A stretch of DNA of 64,000 nt from Gongronella butleri (taxonomy: Eukaryota; Mucoromycota; Mucoromycetes; Mucorales; Cunninghamellaceae). Positions 31,909-44,424 of the stretch are shown here, piece by piece. Where the stretch lies: positions 124,001-188,000 of the forward strand of contig JAIWZP010000012.1 of NCBI GenBank assembly GCA_025201375.1, read 5' to 3'. A model generated the notes under the pieces. It did no database searches, was not told the origin of the DNA, and worked only from the letters and a program-made list of their open reading frames with translations. Numbering within the stretch: position 1 is the stretch's first letter; each line of letters begins with the position of its first letter. A program made the position numbers and the translations under genes.

Positions 31909-32338
31909 TCATTGTGAGGGAGGCGGCGTTGAGCAAGGCTCCATGGCCACCTGGATCCTGGATGAAGATGCCGCTTCGGTCTGCGGGTGCAACAGTGTGA
32001 GGGCAAACACGTAATCGCTCGATCGTTCACGTGGATCGGTCATGGCGCCATACACAACGCCATCGTCGCGATGCTGGATGCATCGGATGTTGTCGCCGCG
32101 GATCACTTGTTCCAATTGGCCCTGAAAAATAAAAAAAAAGACGCGCGTCAGTCGCGTCGCTTTTTTTACGCGTTTTCTTCTTTTTACCGTCAAAGCATTG
32201 CGAATTTCGATCAGTGACGGATCAAAGGCGATGATGTAGGGCCATAGCAGCGCGTACGACTCGGAGCAGCCTTCCCACTCGATCAAAAACTTTTCGTACA
32301 CGCGATCGCCCTTGCCATTGATGTAAAAAGCGAATTCT

Positions 32339-32388
<50 letters not shown>

Positions 32389-35300
32389 GGCACGTGTCAG
32401 AGACAAAGCTCGTCCAATTGGTTTTGTTTTATTTTTTTTTTACCATTGTAGCACACCAGGTACTCGGACAGAGGCGTGCGGAAGACGGAAATGCGTTTGA
32501 CAGGGACGCGGATGATCTTGAGATTGGACTCCTGGCGCTCGGTCTGCGTGATGAAGGCGAGGTTGGGATCGGCGTGATTGAGCATAGCTGGCGGGAGAAA
32601 AAAAAAAAATAAGCATGTTTCTCGGTTTTTGTTTCTCTCCGCGTGTTTTTTTACATTGCGTGCGATCGGTGCGTTGCAGATCAATGACCTCGATGCCGCG
32701 ATGGCCGGTGACCATGAGCTTTGAGGATGTCATATCGACGGCCCAGGCCTCGCAAGGAACGTAGCATTCCTTGTATTTCTGGAGGTAGACGTCTGTGGCC
32801 GAGACATTGTTGGGAGCGGTGGGGCGGACAAGGCGTTCGAGGAGTGATGGCTTTTTGTCGCTCATTGCCTGGGGTTTACATGGCTCGAGGACGGTGATGA
32901 TGGATTTGAGGGGCGAGACGCGTGTGGGGACACAGATCAAGGTACGCTGCAAGCAAATGCCGGCGTGGAAAAAGGGAACATTGGTATACAGCCTCTTTCC
33001 CATGGCCAGCGACTGATTGATGGTCAGCTCGTGGTCCTCGAGATTGCCATTCATGACTTCGGTCAGGCTGAATTGCCACAGCGTCTTGTCGGCCAGCAAC
33101 AGGAGCATTTGGAACTCTTCAATCACATGGACACGCATCACGTGCAAAATATGCAAAACTTTGCGGACTTGCGCGTCAGGGGTATTCTTGCCGGCGTACA
33201 CGCCATCCTCCGCAGCAAACACAAACAATTGGTTGTTCACTTTTGTGCCAAAAAAAAAAAACAAAGAGAAATGACGTGTGAGCACAGGGGGAAAAACACA
33301 CCCCCCTTTTTTTTGACTTTTGTTCTTTTTAGCTTACAAAAAGAGGCCAGGTGATGGACTCGTTTATGAACGAATTGACCGCGAGCGACGGCGGGGGCGA
33401 GTTTGAGGACGGACGAGGGAGATGCGTTGCATGTTTGGAGTTGATAGATGTGATCGACCCAGGGTTTGCGTGATGCGGCCGACGATGCGTACAGGGTGAA
33501 TTGGGAATGGGCGTCCTTTTTGCGGCCCATGTGCTGGAAGACGATGGGTTGGCCGAGGCGGGTATCGGAGTCGACGTCGTTGTAGTAAGAGGGTTGCAAA
33601 TGTGCCGAGTAGCGCGACGCCGAGAGTAAAAAGCTTGGGGAGCGTTGCGCGGTGCTTGGTAAAGAAGGGATGGCCACCGAGAGAAACGCAATGGGCAGTG
33701 GCTAGATGAGAAGAAAAAGAAAGAGGGAGAAAAAAAAGTGAATGAGGGAGAGAGGGAAAAAAAAAAAAAAAGAAATAAAACAATGAAAATGATGGCAAAT
33801 CCTTACCCTGCGCACCACGAGGTAATGTTTCTCGGCTCGGACCCACTTGACTTTGGTCACCACCAGATAATGATCAAAGAGAATCACTTGGTAATCGGCT
33901 GCATCCAATGTTGGTCGCTTGTTTAGGAATCCTTCGCGCACAATCTGCCTGTCAGCGTCGAGCAGCTTGAGATCCTATGTCAAAAAAGAAACAATGGGGT
34001 CAATGAGGCCCTCCCCCGTCTCGCGTTTTTTCCTTGTCCAATTTCGTCTCGTACGAGTCGATCCGTCTTGCGCTTAAAGGTGAGATGGCGGTGGATGCGT
34101 TCCAAATCGAATTTGTTCTTTGCTTCGCCAGCCTCGCTGTTGACTTGGCTGAGGACGGCGCGGATGATATCTGTTGCGTCGTTGAGCAAGGCATAGTCAG
34201 GGTGGTCGGGCGCTGTGCGCTTTAAAATCGCATTGAGCAGCAGTGGATACCTGCCGAGGCGCGTCGTCGGCTTGGTCAAGTACCCGTTCAATTCCAATTT
34301 GTGCGAGGACGGATGTCGCTCGGTGTACTAGCAAAAGGGGAGGCCAATGAACGCACATTAGGGTCATCCAAGGAGAGGGGCTTTCTTTTTTTTTTCTTTC
34401 TTTTTTTACTTTTTTTTTTCTTCCTTTTTTCTATTTTTTTTCTCTCTCTCCTTTTTCTTATTCTTAGCACACTTACGTCGACAAAGGCGTGGAACTTGCC
34501 ATTGAGAAGCTTCTCCTTCTCGTAGGCGGCTTTGCCTTGATGCTGATGGGCGCCGTATCGCACAATGAGCGACAGACCTTGCATGTACTTGCTGATGATG
34601 TCGCCAATCTGCACAATGATTGGATGTTCTTGCTGGCGCCGCTGCAGTGCGCGTGCAAAGCGCGCGTGATGCCTGTGGATGTCCACGGTATTGGAAAACA
34701 CCTTGTTGACAAAGTCTGCGCGCCGATACGACGGCAAAATGTCTTCCGTCAGCAGCGGCTCGATCCACATCTAATGTAAAAAGAAAACAATTGAGCACCT
34801 CTGGCCTCTTTTTTTTTCATCATTGTATTTTTTTTTCAAAAATGTACCTTTTCGACATAATCGAGATCCATGACAAAGTTTGCCTCTGTGTTGATGAGCT
34901 CGCAGATGGCTTCCTGGCGCTTTCTTTCTGTGGTGGAGACGGTGGCGAGGACCTCGTCAGGAACCATGGCAGCCCAAGAGGTTTGTTCACGGCGGCGGAG
35001 ATAGGTATGTGGTGTCGACGCTCTTGAATCGATGCTGGCGTGTTTCCAGAGGATCTGCGCGCGCTTGGGGCATGTTGGGCTGTAGCAAGGGAGCGGACCA
35101 AGACACGTGGGCACGTAGCAATGGGTCAGAGGTGTGAAAATGCCGTGAATGGGCTGAATTGCATCGTGTTCAAAACTGGAGAGCGATCTCATGGTGAGTG
35201 AGCTGCTCGAAGTGAGGGACGATGGCGTTGTCAGGACCGTCAGGTTGTCGTCGTCGTCGTCCATGTGTGTTGGCGCGCCATGGGGGCTGTCATGGCCATT

Positions 35301-36248
35301 GGTGCTTGCATTGTCGCTGCTAATGTCGCGCGATTGGATTTGTGGATGATCGACATGGTGGCCATTGGGTTTTTCGTCGTCGGGGGCGTCCACTGTGAGG
35401 CTAAAGTCGCTGAGACTGCTTGTGGTGGTGGCAATGCCCGTGTCGCCCATATGCTCACTCTTGATGCTGCCATTGGCAGGCAAAAGCTGAGCACAAGGCG
35501 AATTGGCTGCGGACGTGGCTGCTGCAGCCGCTCCCGTTGATGGCGATGCATACTGTGATGAATGCTGCTGATGCTGGTGTTGCTGTTGGTATTGCCGCGC
35601 CAATTGGCGCTGCCTTTGTTGCTGATAATAGTAATAAAGCACGTCGTTCAATTGATAAATCTCGGTGCTGGCATCCATCAGCAGGCTCTCGTATTGCACG
35701 TCGTGGAAATAGCCTTGATGCATCAATGCACGCCCCAATTTCAACGCCATCACTCGATCTTTGCACCCATTGCCGATGATCGTCAGCAATTTGTCCTAAA
35801 AAATCAAAAAATCAAAAAAAAAAAATGAGCAAAAGATGCTGTTTTTTGGTTCTTCTTTCTCGTTTTCGCGCCCCATTTGCAAACTTACGACGGCTTGCTG
35901 TCCATCAAAGGCATTGGCATACTCGATATTGTTCTTGTACCTGCTTGTAAGCGAGATTTGCGTAACAAATGCCTGGGCCACGCTTGAAAGCATGCATGGA
36001 TACAGCCCGCTGCGCGAATCAGGTTGCGCAGCAAGAGTCGTTGCTCCAAACTTATGGAAATAGCTGTTGTCGCGTAGCTGTATAGCCTCCCAATGGCGCG
36101 AAGACGACGAAGAAGACGTGGACGCCGTTAAAGACACAGTGGGGCGGCCGAGAAGCGACGCATGCCGCTGGTGGCCCGGCGGCGGCGATGTTTGGCCTTC
36201 CCGGCTCGTCCCATGATAGGTATGGAAGCGCGACGCCCGAGACTCCAT
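31909..36248 (-). CDS. ROM2: Rho1 guanine nucleotide exchange factor (DEP-DH-PH-CNH, Rom1/Rom2 type)
   Basis: Ten exons (35889-36248, 34848-35795, 34477-34770, 34327-34055, 33807-33974, 33338-33701, 32655-33239, 32444-32587, 32188-32336, 31909-32121) encode 1165 residues with consistent phases. Domains: Ser-rich N-terminus, DEP at about 85-165 (FDGQQAVDKLL, DRVMALKLGRALMHQGYFHD), a Gln/Ser/Asp-rich linker, DH at about 408-605 (ELINTEANFVMDLDYVEK, LNGYLTKPTTRLGRYPLLL), PH at about 640-770 (REGFLNKRP, HYLVVTKVKW), and CNH at about 800-1150 (FVFAAEDGVYAG, VTGHRGIEVIDLQ). This is the Rom1/Rom2/Rgf1 architecture: it activates Rho1 at the cell cortex for cell-wall integrity. The C-terminus is Pro/Ser-rich. 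Confidence 0.94.
32342..32387 (+). repeat. A46 homopolymer inside a Rho GEF intron
   Basis: 46 consecutive A on the plus strand, so T46 on the transcribed strand, ending four bases before the 3' splice site of the intron at 32337-32443. Confidence 0.95.
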
Positions 36249-36749
36249 ACAAAAAAAACGAGAAAAATAATAATACTAAAAAAAGGGAGACACAGAAGCG
36301 AAACAAAAGAAGAAAGGAAGGGGAAGAAAAGCACACACACACAAAAAAAAAAAAAAAAGCCCTTTGTCCTTTTGAAGACAGCTCCAAAACTAATCGGAGC
36401 TGGAACCGATGGCTTTTTTTGGGTGCCGCGCCTCCTCAGCCAAGATTTTCTGCCCTTTTCCCAATTTCCATGCCCCCATTGACAGGCCAAAAATAAAAAG
36501 GGATCAAACTGCTTGGTTTTTTATTTTTTTGATGCATTTGAGACTCTAAAGTAGATGAAAAATAAAAACATGAACACGGCGCAAGATATAATAAGAATAA
36601 AAGCCGAAAAGAAAGGACCAATGTGCGTGCACTACGAAAAGATGAGGTAGAGCACGGTGTGGAAGGCGTGTCTACATGATGAGGGAGTGGGTGGGTGGTG
36701 GGTTGGGGGGAAAATGCAAAAAGAAATGGAGGGAAAAAAGAAAGAGACC
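36249..36749. other. Rho GEF upstream region and RPA190 3' region
   Basis: 500 bases with several poly(A) and poly(T) runs and TTTATT words (polyadenylation-like on the minus strand). No gene was seen. Confidence 0.5.
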
Positions 36750-36869
36750 TTATTGCACCTGGGTCAATGGCTGATAGACGTCAAAGGAGCCTGTGCCGCC
36801 TTCCACGACCTTGCCGAGCACAATGCGCGCCGACGGGGAATCCAGCGTGTCAAAGTCACCATGTCTATG

Positions 36870-36916
<47 letters not shown>

Positions 36917-36929
36917 TCAGTGCGCGTCC

Positions 36930-36961
<32 letters not shown>

Positions 36962-39900
36962 CTTACAGGGTGGCATCGGTCAAGAATTTACAGGTGGACT
37001 CGAAGCTCATCTTGAGGAAGGGCGAGACATTGGAGTTCATGGAGATGCGGTTGAATGCCTTGAATGCGCCCTCAAAGGTCATGTAATCGGCGATCAGGGT
37101 GAGATGGCGGCGATCGACCTTGATACCATAGACGTCAAACACGCTATTGATTTCCTTGATGATGCAATTGCGCGCGGCCTCGACGCCATAGGTCTCAAGG
37201 ACGGCGCCAATGCTGTTGGTATCAATGTCATTGACCTCAATGAGGTCACTGTGGGCCCACATGCCGCGCAAGTTGACGCCCTCGGTCTGGAGACGCTTGG
37301 TCTTGTCATTTTCCTGCGGGTTGATGTATTCAAAGCAGCGGTCGATGCCCTTGACCTCGTGGACAACCGCCTTGCCGGCTGCTTGCTCGGCGAATTGGAC
37401 CATGAGAATCTTTTTCGTGCTGGCCGCGAATTGCATGTCGAATTCGCACCAAGAGCCATTGTTCTCATCGAATTCGAAGCGCGTGACGTACAGACCGCGG
37501 TCAATTACGGCCTTGGCAAAGCGCTTGGGGTCGTGGTGCTTGTCGGCGCGGCGTCCAGACTCATTGTCCTCGTCGTCGTCAATTTCCATGTCGTCGTTTG
37601 ACTTTTCCAGCGCAGCAACCTCGGTTTCGAGTTCATCCACGTCATTGGCAGGTGCCTTGTCCTCGTCCTCTTCCAAGTAGCTTGAGTATTGCTTGCTCTT
37701 GGCTTCCATGCGCGCATCGGAGGCGTCGCCATCAACTTCTTCTTGCGCTACAAAAAAAAGGGAAAAAAAGAAAGGTCAGCAACTCTTAAATTCTTTTTCT
37801 TTTTTTTTCAATAGAGGTGAGGGGGCTTACCGAGCTGGCGATTGTCAACATCCTCTTCTTCCATGGCGACATCACGAGCATCGTCGAGTGCCTTGTGGCC
37901 CTCTGCAATGTTGTGCATCTTGCGGCCCTTGATGTCCTTACGGATCATCTCCTCGAGCTTTGGCAAAAAGGCATAAGCGAGCGAGACCTTGACCTGCTGC
38001 TTGTTGACGCGATATTCTTCGGCATACTCCTTTTCATCAAAGAGCTCGAGGCGCACGGTATAGATCTTGGAGCGCTGGTAGCCATTGGCGGCGGTCTTTG
38101 TCGTTGTCTGTTCCTTGACCTGGATGCGATCGACAATCTCGGACAAGAGCGTGCGCGTGACGGATTTGGCAAAGCGGCGAGCCAGCTCGGGATTGTTGGC
38201 GGCTTCGGGCTTCAATGGCAACAACATGGTGGGTGTTTTGTTCTTCATGGCGGCGGTCATGAGAATTTCACGCAGACGAGGGATACCGAGCGTGACATTG
38301 GCGGCACCATAACCAGCAAAATGGAATGTGTTGAGGGTCATTTGCGTGGAAGGCTCACCAACCGATTGGGCTGCCAAGAGACCGACGGCCTCACCGGCGT
38401 CCACAAGCGAATGCAAGTATTTAAGATGCATGAGCGCCTTGTATTTGCTGCGCGACAACGAGGAGAAGCGATTGCTGTTCTTGTTGAGAGGCTGGTCCTT
38501 TTCAAATGGCATGTTGTCGGGATTCTTGTCAATGTAATTCTGCATCGACATGGCAAATCGTTCAGAAACAACACCAAGATGCTTGCCGGGATTGTAAACG
38601 GACAAAGCAGGATCGTACTTGCCGGGCTTCTTGAGCGCCTTGCGTGCATACGCCTCGCCCTCCTTGGTCTCGAGAGACGCAAGAGCCGCCTTGGGATTGT
38701 ACTTTTGCGACAGAGATTCGAAATTGTGGGCAGAGAAGCTGAATTGATTGAGATATTTGGCCTTGATCACGTCAAGCGAATCTTCACCGTATTGGAATTG
38801 CAGCACAGACCCATCCGAGTCGCGCACAGTCTGGTCGTATTGCACCTTGAGACCTTCCAAATGCTTGATCAAACAGCGCTGCAAGTAACCGGAATTGGCC
38901 GTCTTGACGGCGGTATCAATCAGACCCTCACGACCAGCCATACAATGGAAATAGTACTCTTGAGGGCGAATGCCCGTCAAAAAGCGGCCCGTGATATAGC
39001 CACCAGCACGTGCCGCCGTGTCATAAGGGCGGAAAGACGGCAACGAACGGCCAGACACCATGATGGGCACACGGCGACCTTCCAATTCCTGCTGGCCAAG
39101 CAAACACGAGATTTGCGCAGCATTGACATTCGAACCCTTGGCACCAGACACTGTCATCATCTGCATGTCGTTTTCAGGGAACTTGCGCACAAGACCGTTG
39201 GGCAAACAAGTACCCGTGATCGAGCTCGTCAGCTTGTTCACCTTGCCCTTCATCGCATTGTCAAGGCCGGCAAGCTTGTTGTCGTCGTGCGACACTTCTT
39301 GCATGCGAACGTTGAATTCTAGAGAAAGAAAAAAAGAAAAAAAAAACGCGTCAATGCCTACTTTTTCTGTTTCTTTTTTTTAATTTCTTACCCTTGGCAA
39401 GCGCTTCCTTGGAGGCGGTCTTTTGAATGTCGGTGAGACCAAGGAATTCCATGTGGGCTTCAACACCGAGGCCTTGGCCATTGTCAAGCAAGTCGCGGCG
39501 CCATTTGTCGCCCTCGGGCGTGAGCAAAAGATCGTCCATACGACATGTGAAGCCGTGCCATTGCACAAACTTGGTGAACAGGCGGCCAAAGATGCTGAGA
39601 AGCTGGCCAGCGGGCTCAGAGCCATAAATCTCATACACAGAGTGCACGAGACCATACGCGGTGGCACCGAATTGCGACTTGTCCAGCACGCCACGCAGCA
39701 GCTCGCCGTCAAACACCAAGACATCGGCCTCGTCTTCATAGTCGGGGCCCCAGAAACGGCCGGGCACCTTGCTTTGCGACGTCATATTCAACGGTGCCTT
39801 GCCGTACGTCAAATTCAGCAAAATCGTCGAAATCTGGCCGAAAAAAAAAAAAAGGAACGTGAGCCAGCTGTGTCCAATAGAGGGGAGAGGTTTCTTTTTT

Positions 39901-42300
39901 TTTTTTTTGCTTTTTTCTTTTTCTTTCATTCTTGCATCTTTTTTTTTCTTTTTTTTCCATATTTTTCGTACCACTTGTTTGCCGGTCCACAGAGGCTGGG
40001 GCTTGAAGATGGTGGGTGGGAGGGTGTGGATGCGTCCGTTGCCTGTGCCGTCGATTTCGGGGCGCAGGGAACCGTAGAGGAACTGCTGGTACTGCTCCCT
40101 TGTGAAAAAGGTGTTTTGGCAGGTCATCCACACGCCCGAGACGACGTGGTCCTGGATGAGGCCGCGCAGGGGATTGCCACTGGTGGGCACCAGGTATTGG
40201 TTGTCGGTATTGGCGATGAGGGCAGCCTCGGCGCGCGCAATCTCGTTTTGGGGGAAATGGATATTCATCTCGTCACCGTCGAAATCGGCATTGTACGTGT
40301 TACAATTGGCGTAGTGCATACGGATCGTCTTTTCGCCGGGCAACACGCGCGCCTTGTGCGCCATGATGGACGGCTTGTGCAGCGTGGGCTGGCGATTGAG
40401 CAACAGCATGTCGCCGTTGCGCAAATGGCGATACACCTTTTTGTTCGTCGTCTGCGTGCGCGTCGGGTACAGGTCCGAGCCGGAATTCGAGTTTTGCGTC
40501 GCGAGCAGCGAATTGGCCAGCGCAACACGCGATTCGAGCGACAAATCGGCCAAAACGTCGATAGACTGGTCTTCGTTTTGCACATGGGTGGCGCCGGGCC
40601 ATTTGTTCGGCCCATTGATCACGGCCTGACGCAGCTCTTTGATGTTGTGAGGCGTCACAGGCTCAGGGTACGTCAATTTCGTGGCAAACACAGGTGGAAC
40701 ACCGATTTCGTTGGTTTCAATGTTGGGGTCAGGCGAGATGACCGAGCGCGCTGCATAATTGACACGCTTGCCCATCATGTGTTTGCGGAACAGACCCTCT
40801 TTCTTCTCGAGCAATTGGCGAATACCAGGCGGGTTCTGTTGGCCCTGCGGCGGGTTGTTGGGGTTGCGCGTCGAGTCGATGAACGAATTGACGTCGTGTT
40901 GCAAGCGGATGACACTGTCGATGAAAATGTGGCGTCGGCGCTGCACGAGCTCCTTGTCGACAGGCTCTTGCTTGTTCGCCTTGACCAATTCCTCCATCAT
41001 GTCACGCACCGCGTGGCATTGGCGCAGAATCGCCGCCAACAGCTCGTTTTGGGCACTTTCAAACACTTGGTCGCCCATGACCGAAGGAGGACGGAAGCGC
41101 GTAGGCGCCACCGCCAGCGCTTCGATGAAATACATGTGGTACGTGGGCTTGCGGATGTGCATGATCACGTGAGGATTGCGCGCACCAAACAGAAGCGTCA
41201 CCATCTCCTCTTCTTTGGCAAACAGGCTCTGCACAATCTTGCGCACCTCGTTCGGCGTCAAATACCGCTGCTCGCTCGGATTGAACTTTTCAGAGCCAGG
41301 GCGCCCGTCCATCTTCATCTGCTCCTTCTTTTTCAGGGGCGTCAAGAACAATTTCGCACTGCCCTCGCGGCGGAAAGGCGAATTGATGCTGTCGCAGTGC
41401 GGGCAACGCTTTTGACCAACGCACTTTTGCATAAATTTCTGAATGATCTGGCGACGCACCTCGTTGATCACCGTGACCTTGTAGCTGGTCGCCGACGACG
41501 AGCGCAGATCACGATCACCCAAGCAGTCAGCAACGTATTGGTCTAAATAAAGAAAAAAAAAACACGCGTCAATTCATTGATCTTTGGCAAAAAAAAAAAA
41601 AAAAAAAAAGGAAAAGAGGGGGATTTTTTTTTACCAAGATGAGCGACGTATTCTTCGGCATTGGCAAACACTTCTTCGCCCATCTCCTCGTCGGCTTCCT
41701 CGCTCTTGCCCTTGACGGTCACTTGCACGTAGAATTCATCGACATTCTGCGCCTCGCGCACCAGACCGCGCTCCAACAACTTGAGCTTGGCCGCCACGCG
41801 CTTCATCTGTTGGCGAATTGAAAAATAAAAAAATTGAGGGCGTGCTCTCGACACAAAATTTGTGCGTGTTGCTGGTTTTTACCTCGACGTGCGACGACTT
41901 GAATCGGTGGCAATACACGCAGTGCGCGCGCAGGATCGCGTACAGCTTGTCGAAAAAGAGGGCGTTGTAAACAGGCATAGGCAGATCAATATGACCAAAG
42001 TGACCGGGGCACTTTGTGCCAGACTGACCGCAAGTCGTGCAGCTGCAGAAGAAATTGAAAGTGAGAAAAGAGAAGAAAAGAGAAAAAAGAAAAGAAAAAG
42101 AGCGTGACGCCTTACAGCTGCGACTTCTGGTAAGGACCAAGAGAAGGATCGTAAAGACCACCTTTTGTCGGGTGGCCCAGCGTGTCGAAAATCACGGGAT
42201 TGATCACTTGCTTGACCGAAATCTTGCGGATCTCGTCAGGTTCATAGAACGAGAAGGACACCGAATCGATTTCGGCACCTACAGGAAGGGAAATGTTCAT
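36750..42300 (-). CDS. RPA190: DNA-directed RNA polymerase I largest subunit (A190)
   Basis: Eight exons (42116-42300, 41883-42042, 41635-41806, 39972-41542, 39392-39833, 37831-39318, 36967-37747, 36750-36864) give 1637 residues (yeast 1664). The start MNISLPVGAEIDSVSFSF is specific to Pol I. The zinc-binding clamp (CTTCGQSG, CPGHFGH, CVYCH) is followed by KRCPHCDS, GLFRKHMMGKRVNYAARS, the catalytic YNADFDGDEMNIHFPQNE at about residue 590, IFKPQPLWTGKQ, the bridge-helix/trigger-loop block GEPSTQMTLNTFHFAGYGAA, and an acidic insertion (EEDEDKAPANDVDELETE) in the jaw. The end LDSPSARIVLGKVVEGGTG is also Pol I-type. It transcribes the 35S rRNA precursor in the nucleolus. The intron at 36865-36966 holds a 41-base homopolymer. 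Confidence 0.97.
36872..36912 (+). repeat. A41 homopolymer inside an RPA190 intron
   Basis: It is T41 on the transcribed strand, a few bases before the last 3' splice site of RPA190. An (ATAAAAA)n-like run near the donor side is also present (36930-36960). Confidence 0.95.
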
Positions 42301-42622
42301 TGTAGGCGAGAAAAAGGAAGCAAGAAAAAGGTGTGCAAGTAAAAAGAAGAAAAAGAAAAAGAATCGGTGCAACTCACTCTTTTTTTTTTTTTTTTTTGGA
42401 GGCGTCTCCGCTCCCGCCACCCCGCCTGTCCAAGCCCCAAGCCACCACTCCGCGCAATCTGGCCGCAAAAAGAGAGCCCCGCTCGCCTTATTCATGCCGC
42501 ATGGCTAATGCACAAGCATCCCTTTGTGCATTCATACAAGATCAAGAGGGGGGGTTTATTGTGCATTTAGGTTTCTACAGCCCAATTGGTATCCATGACA
42601 AAAAAAAAGTCATTGCAAAGAG

Positions 42623-43184
42623 TTAAAACGTCAATTTTGGCGCTTCACCCATGTTGTACTTGTGCTGCACACCCAGCAGCGACGCAATCACGCGATACTT
42701 GTTCTTCATCTTGTCTCGCAGCCCATACATGTCCGCTGTCGCATCGTTTGTTCTTGGGAACGTGTCAATCATCGCCTTCAGCGCTTCCATGTGACGCAAT
42801 GCCCTAACAAAAAAAAAACAATTGTCGGTCAGCCATCCGCACGCGCACCCTTTTGTCCGCGTCGCCTTACCTCGCATTGACCTTGTCACCCGGTAATTTG
42901 GCAAGCTCGTTCCACGCTTCAATGCATCCAGCATAAAAACCTATTTCTCGCCCCAAATCACACGATTTCTCGCACCCGTAGATACGCCCTTCGAGCTCGC
43001 CAGAGCGTTCACCAGCGCGGAACCCGTCGTCATACCCATGCTCTTGAAAACTAGGGAAAAAGGGGGGTTGAGGAAAAAGTGCCTCGATAAACTAAACACA
43101 TGGTCATGGGCGTCTTTTCACTTACACTGTTTCCAAATGGCACAGCGACTCAATGTCTTGGGATCGTTCACTTGGATTTGTCAT
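42623..43184 (-). CDS. LTO1: Lto1/ORAOV1-like adaptor for Fe-S protein assembly
   Basis: Exons 43126-43184, 42871-43050 and 42623-42803 encode 139 residues (yeast Lto1 is 162). It carries the deca-GX3 pattern of the Yae1/Lto1 family: GYDDGFRAGERSGELEGRIY, GCEKSCDLGREIGFYAGCI, with glycines four residues apart. The C-terminal half is helical (LRDKMKNKYRVIASLL). In yeast, Lto1 with Yae1 recruits the Fe-S ABC protein Rli1 to the cytosolic Fe-S assembly machinery, using a C-terminal aromatic residue; this protein ends in LTF. It sits upstream of RPA190 in the same direction. Both work in ribosome production and recycling, but the pairing may be chance. Confidence 0.87.
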
Positions 43185-43601
43185 GCTGGAGACTAAAGAA
43201 AAAGGTAAAAGGCGAACAGCTGCGCCGCCTGTCATGAAAAAAAAGCTCATTTTGGCGGAGTCGCAAAGTCAGCCCAGGACGGGAAGCGCATTTCTTGCCT
43301 GGCTTGACGCTTGAGCAGTTGACTGTAGCACTGTACCCATGTGGTGGTGCCCCTTGAATGGCCAAAAGTCAAATGGCATCCGTTACAAAAAAAAAAAAAA
43401 AAAAAAAACATAAAGCAATCCATTTTTGTGCACCCTGCTGTTTTCACCTTTCAGATATCTCACTTTTGTTGATGCTGTTGTATCATACTGTTCTATACTG
43501 AGTATTCTCAAATTTACATACAGTAATTGATGACTGGACGCTACAGTAGAAAATGAGAAGAAGCACTCAAGCACAATGTCATGTATTAGCTTCCATCGAA
43601 A

Positions 43602-44067
43602 TCAATGCAGCAAAAAGTGTCAAAAAATACACCATTTTGTGATTTTGCACCACAAATAATGCGTTTGCTCCGTCCATGATTCAATCTCAGTGGACAGAAA
43701 CTGACGCGTGCCAGGTGCTACAGTATCATTTAAAAATATCGCGCTACTGTATACTGCATTAAAACCTACACATTCACCTTACCAAAAACAAAAAGCGTGC
43801 TTTTCAGACTTTTGGCGTCCTGTTGTGCCTCCAGAAATTTTTTTACAGCCTGCCTGCCCGCTGATGAAAATCGCGTCACGGCACGAACGTACAAGCCAGC
43901 GCTCGCGACGAGTCCGCCCGATTTTTTTTTGCACTCGCAAATGCCAAAAACTTCATATTTGGCCTATTTTACATTCATCTGTCCATCTGCATGGTCGATC
44001 CCGTTTACGTAAAAAAAAGTTGCATCGAATTCAGCGCAAAATTTACAACAAAAAAGCTTACCTAAAC
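43602..44067 (+). repeat. Direct repeat R3, left copy
   Basis: It aligns over about 430 bases with 44984-45421. Shared words in order: CAGTGGACAGAAA, ACTGACG-GTGC, TATCATTT, ATCGCGCTAC, CAAAAAGCGTG, TTTCAGACTTT, TGCCTCCAGAA, ACAGCCTGC-CGCCCGC, CCGCCCGATTTTTTT, CCAAAAACTTCAT, TTTGCATTCATCT-CCAT and GCATCG-ATTCAG. Confidence 0.85.
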
Positions 44068-44387
44068 CGTCAAAGTGCTACGACCACTTTTGAAAAATTC
44101 AGGGGTCACTCAGGGGTCACACATTTCAATCTCAGAAAAAGCCAAATTTGGGAGAATTCGAACTCCGAGTGATCAATGCATCCCAAACAGGTGACTCCGG
44201 CAGTTTGCTAATGGCACGCAAAATGGCAGATCGCCCCAAGTTCAGAAAAATGCACAAAGAGTGACGCATGAATGGCGATCGACTTGAGAAAGTGCCTACT
44301 TTGGCCAAGATTTTTTTGCAAAAGTTTAAGGTTTGAGACTTCCAAATTACTGTAAGGTGGTGGATTGCATAGAAGTTTTATGATACT

Positions 44388-44424
44388 GTACAGTAGTACA
44401 GTAGGTACAGTACTGTACAGTATC
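44388..44424. repeat. Nested palindromes of TACAGTA/TACTGTA
   Basis: GATACTGTACAGTAGTACAG followed by TAGGTACAGTACTGTACAGT and ATC. Several perfect palindromes overlap (CTGTACAG, GTACAGTACTGTAC). GATACTGTACAGTA and TACTGTACAGTATC also form an inverted repeat. Confidence 0.85.

Noticed and set aside
31546..31917. 124-codon plus-strand frame with a GTAAGA donor-like end
   Set aside because: Only weakly protein-like, with no start that fits, no joining exon, and convergent overlap with the Rho GEF 3' end.
37817..39322. 501-codon open frame on the plus strand
   Set aside because: Same reason: antisense of RPA190 exon 6, with no independent start context or domain.
39423..41546. 707-codon open frame on the plus strand opposite RPA190
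   Set aside because: It is the antisense of conserved RPA190 exons. Its translation is His/Arg/Val-rich with no domain, as expected from antisense of strongly codon-biased coding sequence.
44150..44230. tRNA-like T-arm (GAATTCGAACTCC) on the minus strand
   Set aside because: Neither the acceptor stem nor the anticodon and D stems pair; the loop length is also wrong.
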